A stretch of 64,000 bases of DNA from contig NC_134029.1 of the NCBI RefSeq assembly GCF_964204645.1, positions 18,804,450-18,868,449 on the forward strand, read 5' to 3'. Position numbers and translations under genes: made by a program. The DNA is from Tubulanus polymorphus. Its lineage: Eukaryota > Nemertea > Palaeonemertea > Tubulaniformes > Tubulanidae. Below, piece by piece: positions 36,001-44,690 of the stretch. The notes under the pieces were generated by a model. That model searched no databases and was not told the origin of the DNA. It saw only the letters and a list, made by a program, of their open reading frames with translations. How positions within the stretch are numbered: the stretch's first letter is position 1; each line of letters starts with the position of its first letter.

Positions 36001-39000
36001 TCGTACATTTGCCATTTTTGCATTTTGATTTACACGATTTAGTTAACCCTTTCAGTGCGTATACACCACAGTGCGGTGTATGAATCGGTGATGGATTATG
36101 CTAGGACACCGCACTGCGGTGTATTGGTGTAATTAGTAATTAGTTTTTATCTCTATTGAAAGATGGCAGCACCTGTCAAACATAGTGAAATATTTGTTAC
36201 TTACGATACACCGCGCCGCGGAGTAGACACACTATAGTGGTAATCCCGTTATTCAACACACTAGGGCAGAATTTTTTCAAAATTTTCAAATTATCTCCAG
36301 CACTATAGGGTATTGATTAGTCAGCACTGAAAGGGTTAAGCTGGTGCAAACTTATGTAGAATTTAATGTTTCAAAGATGTCACGGAATTTCTATTGCCAA
36401 GTTCCTGGTAGAATAGTGTTAATCAATTTAACGAACCATCGAAATCGAATCACGAAAATGCCTCGCGTAAAAGAATTCATCAATACAAAAATAACGATAA
36501 CTTATCATCTTCTTATCTTACCTTCTTATCCTCGTAATAACGGATATCATCTCCGTTGAATACGACCCAACGTTTCAACCAGGTCCAAGGGCTGGCGTTG
36601 GCGTCGTTTTTATATAGATAGCCACATCGTTCGTGATTGCGTACCTACACGAAACATACGACATATCGTTTAATAACAATAATAATTAATTAATCAATTG
36701 TCAATTTAATTAATAACCATCAATTGGCAATGGCGAGAGAAAATGTTTGTCACGTTAAGCTTTTTTTAAGTCACGGCACCTATGGTAGTCAAATTTGGTA
36801 TAAAAGAACAGGAATATGCATAGAATGTCCTGTGGGACATATTTTAATTGCCAACAAAAACCCCAAGAAATAGCGTTTTGTACCTCAGAATCACTGCACG
36901 TATAATGTATCAATGAAGAACAGGACTATCACAGGCATTTACTCATATAACAGTTTAATCTGTGTCATTTTGTTAACTTTATTTTTCAATAAATCACCAG
37001 TTAGCAGAATGACAAAATCTAGGCTAATCTTCATTGATTCACTGTGTCATATTATCGGGGTGTCATGTAAGATTTCTACCCATCATGCAGGTGAACATTT
37101 TCAAGTGATAATAATATTCATCAGTGATATATATTCATATCATGAAAAAGTCTGAAAGCTCTTTGCAAAAAAAACATTTACAGACCAATCGTAAAAAACA
37201 GTGTATGGAAAATAATGCAAAATGAATGATATAAGTGTTTTAATAGTATTCTGAAAATAAGAATCTTTACCACAAAATTACCATATATATTGCATTTTGA
37301 ATCGGTTGAAAATCACAATATCCGTGATAAGACGATGAGCAACAATTTGCACACAATATGAATAACTCTAAAAATTTAATTCAAAAATTAGAAATATTTT
37401 GAGTGGTTGCAAACAGCCTTCTTCATCCTCTCATTCTAGACTGAAGAAGGGCGGTAGCAACCACCCGATATATTACTAATTTTCATATAAACCTTTTACA
37501 TCCATTCATATATTGTGGGATCTTTACTCATATTGCATGTTATTAAATCAAATGAATAAGATTTTCTCAAGGTTCTTAAGCCAGGTTACAAAGATTTTAG
37601 TTTAGAAATAACGATTTTAAAATAGGAATTACGACTCAATTGACTCGTAAGTTGGGCCACGTCTTTTAAGTCTGTGAATCTGGTCCGAGAAGATTTGGTC
37701 TTATTGATTTCATATGTTTATAATGCTTCTAACCCCTCAGACTTGTCCACCTTAAATTCCGGGAAATTCTGTGGTCCCATGGTACGAGTTGTGTGAATGA
37801 AATACGATGAGAATTCAGAAAAAAAGGAATATCTATGCATGGAATTAATCACTAATTTTTTTCTGGTGCAAGTTCATCGTGGCAGGGAAGGTGAGCAGCC
37901 TATGGATTTTTGACGACATTGTCAGGAAGTTTGAGGAGATACCCAACCTAACCCCGAAGCTCTCATTTCAACAGGGTGACCACAATCCATCCACTTCCAA
38001 ATTCCCTGTGACAATTTTCAGGGTCGCAATGAGGAAAATTGCAGAAATTAGAAAATTTGTAGAGGGACAGTAGAAAGTTGTTTCTGGGACAGCGATAGTT
38101 TTTCAAAAGATTAAAAAAAACCACCCTATGGGACAATGAGGCATTTTCAGGGAGTGAGCTGCCGACTGTCCCTGACAATCAGGGACAGTGTTGGCAGCTC
38201 TGGCTAGCCCAGTAAATGTTTTGACATGAAACAAAGACCTTAGAGTCGTAATTTTCTGAGACGGAGAACAAAGTTCAGAAGCGATTCACATTTCATGGGG
38301 AAAACGCGTGCGCAACATAAACACAATTTCGATGCGTTTTCCAGGTATTACCGAATTCAATATCGATATATATCTCGAATTCTGAGGGAAATGGGTTCTT
38401 TGTGTTTTTCCCCGTTTTCCAGAATCGTGGTCACCCCGTTCAAGCGCTAACTAAATGATTTTTCTACGTTTGTGTTCTATGTTGGAGGCGGGGGAAGGTA
38501 GCGATTTGAAGCTCAAATAATCATATATTTCCAGTATTCCGATGCAGGTTCTAACAAAATCATTGCAAGCCAAGCGAATATTGACCGTAAGAAAATGAAA
38601 GCGACTTACATTGGCCGACTATAAAAGATAAAATCATTCATGGTAAACAAATAAAAAACCGATAAACAAACACATTGTTAACATTAGAAAAGCAGCAGTA
38701 ATGCGATTCACACTAAAAATGAAAGAGCAATTTCCTCACTAATCATGTACATATGTTCAGAGGAAATATGTAACTCATTGAGTATGGTGCTTTTCCGTTA
38801 TTGTAAATAAACAGTTTATTCTAGATTTTAAAAAGAACTAAGGCTAAAAAAGGCTGATACCATGTTTCTCCTAATCATCTGGGTCGTTTCGTAAAGTGCA
38901 ATACAATTTGTAATCCAGTTCATTTCTAAGTAACGCACGGGTAGGTAGGCGGACCAGCAGAAATGAGAAACAAGGTGTTAACTTTTCTAGCCTAATATGT

Positions 39001-42000
39001 ATTAGTCATTTTAGCTAAAAGCGGCAATATCTGTATGAAAAAAAAATTGGCAATCCACGAATAGAATAAGCTTCCCCCTGTAACAGTATCCGCGTGGAAA
39101 TTCCGCATAAAATCTTTATGCGCTCATCAGTTTAATTCCGCTATAACATCATCGGTCGACAAAGCGAAAGTTGAGGAGCAAACCATATCCTTTTTAACAG
39201 ATCATGATATATTGATACAGACAGTTTACAGCCGTTCGGACGGATGTTTCGCATTCACAACGAAGATCAAAAGATATTTTTTCCTCAGGGGATGAAATCG
39301 AATAATTCAGCAAAATCTAGAGTAGGTGACCCGTGGACCCGCCACACGTGATTAGCAGCCGGCTACTTACTGTCGGTGTTTTGGGAATGATCGGAATTCG
39401 TTTTTGGTGATCGACGGACGCCGCGTCGTCGTCGCCATCTAGCGGGTTACCTCCGTCGCTTAAACTCTCGCAGCTATCCAATACACCTAGAAAATATACG
39501 ATAATAACAAATATCTTTAGCTGATCGAAGAGATCGAGTAGGCTGGTACAATGATATTAGTTCTATGGCGCAATACACTTATCCTCATTGCCTCACTCCA
39601 CCAGTAAATGGGTACCTGTCCTGATAGAAGACTCCCGAGCGCCTAGTTGCTCGCCAGGGAGAAATGACTGATACATGGAATAGAGTTATAGGCTGGGGTG
39701 ATAATACCAATTTGGAGCGCATTTGAACTAGACTCTGTTTAGGATACCTGCGCTTTATAAATAACATTATCATTATTATTACTATTACTAATATTGTTTA
39801 TAAATCCTAGCTTGAATGATGAAAAAATTGAAAATCGCGAGGTTCTTTTTTGATCACAGAGCGCAGAATTCGAACTTTCCAAGAATAATTTGTTTGGACG
39901 TATGTGTATTGCCCCATCCACAGTTCCCTCTTTCATCAAAAAGTGATTCCATCTCACTAAGGGTATTTTTTTAAAATTTCTATTTCCTCCTCCGAAATGA
40001 AATTTTAATAGGTCTACCCCGTAAACCGAGCTATCAAAAAGAGGCCTAAAGACTGAAAACCATGAGTATCTCGTATTAGTAAAAAAACAACTACGTACAC
40101 GCAATGCAATGTAAACTGCTGAAAAATGGGAACAAAAACATTGAAGCGTTAACGAGAATCCTACGATAATATAAATTGACAGAGAATCATCATTGGCAAT
40201 GACTCAGCAAAAACATGATGCACAGGCCTAAAGTATCCGTATATACCTGCAACTCAGTTTCCATAACTAGTACGTCTACATTTTCAATTTGATACGGGGG
40301 GGGGGGGGGGGGGCAAGAAATAACAATCGATGAAATACTACATCCGTGTTGTGATGATAACATATACAGGCCTATGGTGGAACCTCGTTAATACAAATCT
40401 TGTGTGGGCAAAAGTGAAATCATCGTATTCGAAGGGTTTCATATTCTATCCAAATCTTGATTCATACAAATATGTTAGCCGGGGCATGCTCGAAAAAATT
40501 GTAATCAACGGGTTTCGTCTTTGGCAGAGTGTTTTTAACGAGGTTTAACTGTAAGCCATAAACCTGAACGTCCAATCAATAAACCATTAGCTCAAAGGAG
40601 ACATTATGGACATCATTTTATTCTTCATTAGTGTTTGATTCTATGGGCCAGAAAGGTTTCAAATTTTCATCTGATGTAGCTATAGCCAAGATCACACAAG
40701 CATTTTTGGCCATGGCCAAATTTGGCCCTGAACAACTGTTCGACTGTTCACACGGGTGCCCAATGGAACCGAGTCTGTTTGGCCCGGGCCAAATTTGGCC
40801 TGACCAAAAACATCGGACCAGGCCCGAGCCAAATTTTAGCACCAGACAAATGATTGCTTTTGAACACGCTCTCTAATTAGGCACGGGCCAAGTTTCGCGT
40901 GAGCCTGATCCGCGCCAATTTGGCCAAGGCCAAATCATCTCCGTGTGATGGCTGCTAATATGTATGACATACGGTTCACTTCCTGCCGAAAAGGAGCAAG
41001 GATAGTGACCAAAAGGATAAATACGTGTACTGAAATATTGGAATGTTAAATAAATATCGCATATACGTGGATGAAAAAATTAAATTGACTTGTACTATTG
41101 ATAGCCCACAATAAAGCATCAACTTAAAACGTTTATTCATCCATAAACCAGAGTCTAAAGATAATGATAAACTCTCCTCGTTCTCACAGTTTTACAGGAA
41201 TCAACTCATCAGTTCACGGCGTAATCCTCTAGTAAAGCACGATAAAAAGCATATCATAAACAAACGAAAAAATACAACACTCTCCTACTTGTTTACTTGA
41301 ACAGTTTGTCATGGATACAATGATATCAGGGACGGATTTAGGAGCCGGTCTCGGCAGTCTACGCCTGCTGTCCCCATGAGGTTGCCCTTTTCATCAAAAC
41401 AGAGATCGTTCAAAACTTGTAAATTTGACACTCATCCTCGCGAAAATTGTCGCATGTATATCCTCCAAAAATATCTAACGCCGAGGATGGGACTCCGCTA
41501 ATAGCCTATGACGCCCCGCTTTATCTGAAAAAATGCGTCGAGTCATTCCTTCCGGATCCCCGCTTTCCAATTTTGCCTAAACTCGGCCCTGCAATACGTG
41601 CAAAAATTTCGAACAGTTTTTAGCGACTAACCTCTGGCGACGAGTTTCATCGCGTGAAACGAGATGAATTTCGTTACAACATTCATGCAACTGAACTCCG
41701 ACGCTATTGTTCATTCGTCTAAACCTGCGGCGGACGGTTAACTCACTACTGACAACACGTTCCGAATAAACTTCCTCAATTATCTGTGCGCATGTATTAT
41801 CTATCTGTATCGAGTAGGAAAGCGCCTTTTCTATGCTGGTGGGTCATTATTTCACAATACCGTTGTCGACCGAACCTGTGTTTTCATTGAGCGTAAAAAA
41901 GTAATCCAAACGAATTACTGTGCACAAAAAACATGTTGATGCGGTGGTGGGGGCTGCATAATATCACTTCGTTTCTTCAATGCGCCTAAAACCGGCTTGC

Positions 42001-44338
42001 AATTTAACTTTCGAACCTCTTTACCCGGACCTTATATTTTGGTTATGAATAGGCCTATAACCTTGAGCTGAAATGTGATGCTTTTGCGTTGCATTTTCTA
42101 CGGACCAAATGAAACTGAAACAGTCCACGGATAGCAAATTCCGTGGACCATTGAGCACAAATTTGTAATTCAGACCAAGCACAAGATGTGCTGGGACCCT
42201 ATCTGTGAAACTATAGCCGTGATCACATGGAGATGATTTGGCCCAGACCAGGCCCGAGTCAAATCTGGCGCGTGTCTAATTATAAAGCGCGTTCACACGT
42301 AAACCACTCACTCGTTACTAAAACAATGCATAAACAAAGCGAAGTGAGTCATTTCTTGTACCAGTTGCAATTCAAATGCAATCATTTTTCCCAATAAAAT
42401 TTGGCTCAGACCTGGTCCAACGTTTTTGGTCCAGTCAAACAGGCAACTGTGTGAATGGTTGACCTGGGTCAAAAACTCTTATAGGACTTGAGACCCAAGT
42501 GGGCTTAAAATAAATGGAGCACATCTTTTTTGTCAAGCATGAGTCCTTACTTATTCTCTCGGATACCAGGACCATACTATCATCTGGACAATTCATGTTT
42601 CAAAATGTGCTAGTAAACACACGGGACAATCAACTTAGAGGACATCTACCCGAGAAAAAACTACAATTAACTTTCAGACCAGTTACATGTGGAAACGACC
42701 AAAAAACTATGAAAATGGAATAAATGATTTTCAACCTTGTAATGTAGGCCTAGATATTTTACGAAATCTTGATGTATTACATTTTTGCAGCCAACAGAAT
42801 TAACCCCAATCAGTCACTTGTTGGTTCATACTGGTTGGAAGATTGTTTGAATGAACCAAAACCTAAATTTCAGACCGCCAATCACACAACCAGGCTATAT
42901 CTGTACTTTGATGGGAGGAGCTCGCAAAAAATAAATCCTGTATCCCAGCTCATGGAAGAGAAGAGCTAGAAAATTTTAAAAATTAGGGCCCTCAGATGCA
43001 TTCTGATAGCATTTCTGAGACGATTATTCGAGCAGATACTGGTCGCACACACTGCTCGAACAGTTTTTTTAACACTTTAGCTAGAAAGAGGTAGGTCCAA
43101 TTTTTTTTGGGTGTCCCGCGTGCTCCCCCTAAATCCGAAAAAAAGGAATTATTACTTTATAGCATTAATGATACATGCGGTATTAAGCACTTACCTGTTG
43201 AATTATCGTCGTCATCCGTGTAATCCAATCCGCCGCCAAACAAACAGGGAACCGCTGGAGCAGGCCGATGCGGAGTGACGAACTTGGCAGCGAGCACCTT
43301 GAGTGGATCGGAATCCGTTCTTTCCATGTCGTAATATGACTCCTCCTGATCATCCTCGGGGTTAGTGACGACAGACGTCGACATCGACTGCGCCGAGCTC
43401 TTCGAAACGCTGCTTTCTTTCAATAGTTTTTCGAACGAATCGTCGAGCGTAGTTTCGTCCTGCGCCTGCCGCGCCGCTAGAGGATCGAAATTTCTTATCA
43501 CGCTCTCCGCGGAGTGACACAGCGGCGGCCGCGACGAGCCGGGCTCGACGACTGGCTGGTTCGGCGGCGAATCGGAGACTTTTCTCGGCGGAACAGGCGG
43601 GGGCGCTTCGTCGCCAGCAGCCGGTAACGGCGGCGGAGGGAACGAGGGCGGGGGCGTGTCGTAGAGGTTGTCAACGATCGCGATGTTCTGCGGCACGAAC
43701 GACTCGCGCGGCGGTTTCGGCGGACCGGGTATGAACGTCGACATCGACGTCGCGTTCGGATTTACCGTCGGCGAAAACCAAATCGGTTCGTATTCGTTGC
43801 TGCTCACCGAATCTTTATGCGTCGTTACAATCGTAGGCGGCTCGTCGTCGCGAGCTTCGGCTGGATTTTCGACGTTTTCGTTTTCAGCTTTCGAATCGGT
43901 GTCAATCGCATCCGAACGTTTCGAATAGTCGGGAATGTTAGAATTCGTATCGACGATAGCCACTTCCGTCGTTTCCCGTTGAATATCGACCTCTTCGGGT
44001 TTCGGGTCGACGATGATATCGCACGAATCCGTAGAACTTTCATCTTCCGTAGCGCCGCAAAGAGCGATTGTATTACCGGGCGGGTGATCGTCCTTAGGAG
44101 GACGAGGTCTAGGTCTAGGTCGAGGCGACGGTTTAGGCTTCGGAGGCGCTGCATCGATTGAAGCTTCGGACTCTGGTTTATTCGGCATGTCGGGTTTTTT
44201 ACGCGGTTTCCGAGGTTTCGGCGTAGGTTTTACGGATGCGTCTGCTGCGTACGAATTTCTGCCTAAAACTCGGTCATCGTCGTGTTGCCGTCCGATGTGC
44301 GATTTAGGAGGCAGGGACGGCGGAGCCTGATCGTCCAT
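19230..44338 (-). CDS. ARAP: ARAP-family ArfGAP/RhoGAP with ankyrin repeats and five PH domains (about 1547 aa)
   Basis: Forty minus-strand exons were joined, with phases agreeing at each border: 44338-43195, 39486-39371, 36644-36522, 35927-35865, 35721-35643, 34775-34723, 34301-34248, 34045-33962, 33856-33750, 32621-32537, 31221-31161, 30597-30544, 30405-30299, 30196-30108, 29677-29584, 29001-28933, 28847-28805, 28698-28604, 28460-28388, 28261-28200, 28078-28008, 27083-27048, 26377-26269, 26154-26071, 25663-25607, 25507-25459, 25355-25274, 24598-24526, 24442-24274, 23627-23493, 23211-23106, 22547-22463, 22372-22211, 22119-21936, 21848-21721, 21063-20950, 20842-20760, 20374-20242, 19542-19462 and probably 19277-19230. 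Domain order is Pro-rich, PH1, PH2, ArfGAP, ankyrin, PH3, PH4, RhoGAP, RA, PH5, as in animal ARAPs, which are PIP3-responsive GAPs for Arf and Rho GTPases at the plasma membrane and endosomes. Both catalytic sites look intact. No SAM domain was found. The last exon is the weakest call. Which vertebrate paralogue is closest cannot be told by eye. Confidence 0.93.
19676..19965. mobile_element. piggyBac-like MITE, copy 2
   Basis: TTAA at 19672-19675 and 19966-19969; ends CCTCTTCAGTGCT and GCACTGAAAGTG; internal ACACCGTGATGCGGTGTA-type palindromes. It lies in the intron before the penultimate ARAP exon. Confidence 0.75.
21214..21396. repeat. Long foldback with arms of about 85 bp and almost no loop
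   Basis: The left arm begins AAGACAGATA and GTACTTTGATGGTTA. The right arm read inverted begins the same way and stays alignable through the ATAGYAGCTTCATA block to the centre near 21300. It lies in an ARAP intron, between the RA and PH5 exons. Confidence 0.75.
21721..22119 (-). other. ARAP: ARAP exons for the Ras-association (RA) domain
   Basis: Exons 22119-21936 and 21848-21721. EDFIVEVFVGNREGQ opens a ubiquitin-fold RA strand pair, TAKEVVDQVVNKAHLA is its helix, and WGLHEMICHGDLERVLHHGE follows. This is the position and pattern of the RA domain between RhoGAP and PH5 in ARAPs, which binds Rap-type GTPases in vertebrate members. Confidence 0.88.
22211..24442 (-). other. ARAP: ARAP exons for the RhoGAP domain
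   Basis: Exons 24442-24274, 23627-23493, 23211-23106, 22547-22463 and 22372-22211 (about residues 1073-1290). The arginine finger is in EEEGIYRRSG, near residue 1111. HDITNCMKRYLRTLSDPLLT and LKKLVLHL carry the conserved helices, and NRMSATNLASLFGPT is the conserved Asn/FGP motif. The domain accelerates GTP hydrolysis by Rho-family GTPases. Confidence 0.93.
22604..23061. mobile_element. Inverted-end element with GCCTAGCGTACATCGA termini
   Basis: GCCTAGCGTACATCGA at 22604-22619 is perfectly inverted at 23046-23061. The 458-bp inside contains recurrent AACTGATCATATCCAG/GTTGCTAGT segments in both orientations. It sits in an intron of the ARAP RhoGAP region. Confidence 0.72.
24526..26154 (-). 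other. ARAP: ARAP exons for PH4
   Basis: Exons 26154-26071, 25663-25607, 25507-25459, 25355-25274 and 24598-24526. FDRCGNLYIKHG and WFQCFLQVKGKHLFIFDS are the first strands; the domain ends in the helix WWNWIKKTVS. This PH domain directly precedes RhoGAP, as in the family. Confidence 0.85.
24976..24992 (+). repeat. Run of 17 C
   Basis: Homopolymer in an ARAP intron. The length is likely to vary or to be an assembly uncertainty. Confidence 0.9.
27189..27422. mobile_element. hAT-like MITE with CAGGGGCGGAT ends
   Basis: Left CAGGGCGGATCGAGGTGGAG; the right end inverted reads CAGGGGCGGATTTAGGGAGG. No clear target duplication. Similar single ends occur near 7425, 41330, 43130 and 45715. Confidence 0.55.
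27616..27760 (+). mobile_element. SINE-like fragment
   Basis: Contains GGGGATTCAAACCTGATGGC, GGGTTCGAATTTTGCC (box B-like) and ATCCCTGCCAGGG. These parts recur in the pieces at 3950 and 44600. Borders are unclear. Confidence 0.35.
29199..29458 (-). mobile_element. 5'-truncated non-LTR retrotransposon with reverse transcriptase C-terminus
   Basis: On the minus strand an open frame of 64 codons reads RLVVPIFRLSSYGGRTFSTY, then APRLWNNLLADIPD, then SFKRTLKTVLF, and stops. The arrangement of an aromatic/Tyr residue, RLWN-LP-like and SFKR-LK is the typical end of CR1/Jockey-type reverse transcriptases. It is followed by GCGCTATATAAATGAC and a TTA-repeat tail at 29201-29219. Confidence 0.72.
29459..29488. 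repeat. 30-bp copy of the end of an ARAP exon
   Basis: TACTTCGAGTTGGCCTCCGT and the next 10 bases match 28601-28630 with one mismatch. That source is the splice-donor end of the ARAP exon 28698-28604. The copy abuts the LINE fragment at 29199-29458. Confidence 0.8.
30108..31221 (-). other. ARAP: ARAP exons for the ArfGAP zinc finger
   Basis: Exons 31221-31161, 30597-30544, 30405-30299 and 30196-30108. The zinc finger is C-A-D-C, 16 residues, C-K-R-C (CX2CX16CX2C, about residues 650-673), followed by GIHRNLPGN with the catalytic arginine, then SATLDIKIWTPTNIK and ANSFWAGNL. All the residues expected for GTPase activation of Arf are present. Confidence 0.93.
31925..32530 (-). repeat. Interspersed repeat, longer copy of the family at 8483-8870
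   Basis: Read on the minus strand it starts CGCGCCTCGTTACGAGACCC and includes ACTGTCTATCTGTGTGTCTG, TTAATAGTGGGTTGACCTTG and TTGGCCCTAGATACGACATA. The minus-strand start coincides with the start of the other copy. It carries about 240 bp more sequence and two motifs like CTAGGTGGCGC (32056-32069 and, inverted, near 32213-32230). Confidence 0.65.
32880..33715. mobile_element. piggyBac-like MITE, copy 3, split by a retrotransposon
   Basis: Left end TTAACCCTTCCAGTGCTGAC at 32876; right end GCACTGAAAGGGTTAA to 33719. The MITE interior resumes at about 33448 with ACCCTATAGTGCTGGAGA, matching the intact copy at 36047. The intervening 540 bp is a LINE 3' end. Confidence 0.82.
32905..33447 (-). mobile_element. 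5'-truncated non-LTR retrotransposon nested in a MITE
   Basis: On the minus strand an open frame reads NFQIHSHNTRRRQDLQ, then FSVKVSGPLLWNNISENLKN and LFLRNYRKQLCA before a stop. The H-NTR/GP-LWN/FK motif spacing is that of Jockey/CR1-like reverse transcriptase C-termini. A 3' UTR follows with AATAAAGTGTTCAAATCAAT and an ATCA/TCAA repeat tail. It differs from the LINE at 29199. Confidence 0.82.
34373..34609. mobile_element. Foldback element with GGAAGCGTCCTGGGGACAT ends
   Basis: The 19-bp left end is perfectly inverted at 34591-34609. The interior holds further inverted and direct blocks (AACTCGGAATAAA twice, CTAGTTTTCTCAGT against ACTGAGAAAGCTAG). It lies in an ARAP intron between PH1 and PH2 exons. 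Confidence 0.78.
35289..35585. mobile_element. AGCCGCGATCACAC MITE, full copy
   Basis: Left AACCGTGATCACG, right GTGTGATCGCGGCT. It is flanked by CAT on both sides (35286-35288 and 35586-35588). In an ARAP intron. Confidence 0.72.
36047..36335. mobile_element. piggyBac-like MITE, copy 4 (most intact)
   Basis: Ends CCCTTTCAGTGC and GCACTGAAAGGG with exact TTAA at 36043-36046 and 36336-36339, 289 bp. It contains several 16- to 18-bp palindromes such as ACACCGCACTGCGGTGTA. It serves as the reference for the other copies. Confidence 0.85.
36645..39370. other. ARAP: ARAP intron
   Basis: AT-rich intron between the second and third coding exons. It has no recognised exon; a small hairpin occurs near 37410-37470 (GTTGCAAACAGCCTTCTTCA against TGAAGAAGGGCGGTAGCAAC). 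Confidence 0.6.
39600..39800 (+). mobile_element. SINE/LINE-type fragment sharing a 3' tail with the LINE at 29199
   Basis: Contains GGAGCGCATTTGAACT (identical in the minus-strand LINE at 29199-29458), then GCGCTTTATAAATAAC and an ATT-repeat tail. The upstream part (GGGTACCTGTCCTGATAG and on) is unrelated to the LINE, as in SINEs that borrow a LINE tail. Borders are approximate. Confidence 0.5.
40296..40313 (+). repeat. Run of 18 G
   Basis: Homopolymer in the first long ARAP coding intron. Confidence 0.9.
40365..40552. mobile_element. pogo/Tigger-like MITE
   Basis: The right end inverted reads TACAGTTAAACCTCGTTAAA. The left part carries GGAACCTCGTTAATAC behind TACAGG. TA-flanked CAGT ends with the CCTCGTTAA block are known from pogo-type elements. 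The left end is partly degenerate. Confidence 0.45.
40684..40954. mobile_element. AGCCGCGATCACAC MITE, degenerate copy in inverse orientation
   Basis: AGCCAAGATCACAC at the left and GTGTGATGGCTGCT at the right, with the GGCCCGGGCCAAATTTGGCC and ACATCGGACCAGGC blocks of the family inside. Confidence 0.62.
42215..42490. mobile_element. AGCCGCGATCACAC MITE, right end decayed
   Basis: Starts AGCCGTGATCACATGGAGAT and carries the CGCGTTCACACGTAAACC and CCTGGTCCAACGTTTTTGGT blocks. The right terminal repeat is not recognisable. Confidence 0.62.
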
Positions 44339-44365
44339 GACTTCACGCTCTCGTGTTATTTACAC
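43195..44365 (-). other. ARAP: ARAP first coding exon: proline-rich N-terminus, with 5' UTR
   Basis: The exon begins after an acceptor at 44366-44368 with 27 bases of leader, then the ATG at 44338. It encodes 381 residues opening MDDQAPPSLPPKSHIG, rich in PxxP and PPxPPRK motifs (for example PPPVPPRKVSD) that would suit SH3 partners, with a polybasic PRPRPRPRPP stretch and a Tyr near the end (ESYYDME). It is far more GC-rich than its surroundings. Reading frames on the opposite strand here are shadows of this compositional bias. No SAM domain is visible. Confidence 0.88.
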
Positions 44366-44599
44366 CTGAAATAGTAAAGCACGGACGATCAATGAGCAGA
44401 ATCAACAAATAGAGTAATGCAATGTTAGTATATATTGTAAGTATGCAATGGACAGACTACTTGCAGGCCCGTAGCCAAGGCCCTCCAGGGGGTGGCGTGA
44501 TACAAACTACAAGCGGACCTAAAACCCACGTCAGTAAAGCCAAGCGACGAAGGCTCGAAGTTTTGATGCTCTTTGACATTAGAGGATAGAATATCATCT

Positions 44600-44690
44600 T
44601 CCATCGGCAGGGATTCGAACCTGCTGGCATTGGGACTGTCATCGCATTATGAAACCCTGCCTGACTAGCCCACATGTGCTGGGTTTTTCC
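44600..44690 (-). mobile_element. tRNA-derived SINE-like element
   Basis: On the minus strand it reads TGGGCTAGTCAGGCAGGGTT (box A-like) and, about 45 bp on, CAGGTTCGAATCCCTGCC (near-perfect box B). It does not fold as a complete tRNA by eye. Confidence 0.5.

Larger units (their letters stand above)
34723..36644 (-). other. ARAP: ARAP exons for PH1
   Basis: Exons 36644-36522, 35927-35865, 35721-35643 and 34775-34723. CGYLYKNDANASPWTWLKRW and VVFNGDDIRYYEDKK form the first strands, with the basic positions typical of phosphoinositide-binding PH domains. QYRFKVITVDGRVYVFAAD and the helix LSLWTSTLMQSIISC follow. The 53-bp exon was found from its splice sites. Confidence 0.9.

Noticed and set aside
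36047-36335. Clustered CACCGC/GCGGTG palindromes considered as a CRISPR-like array
   Set aside because: Spacing is irregular, no unique spacers of constant size, and the unit is bounded by inverted ends and TTAA. It is a transposon in an animal genome.
39739-40104. 121-aa minus-strand frame
   Set aside because: Starts in the tail of the SINE/LINE-type fragment and shows no reverse transcriptase or other family motif.
43668-44161. Plus-strand and alternate-frame open reading frames with Arg-rich products
   Set aside because: They overlap the ARAP first coding exon, whose GC-rich proline codons keep other frames open. There is no splice context or family match.
44600-44690. Possible tRNA gene on the minus strand
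   Set aside because: Box A- and B-like segments are present but no acceptor stem or anticodon arm could be drawn; a SINE head fits better.
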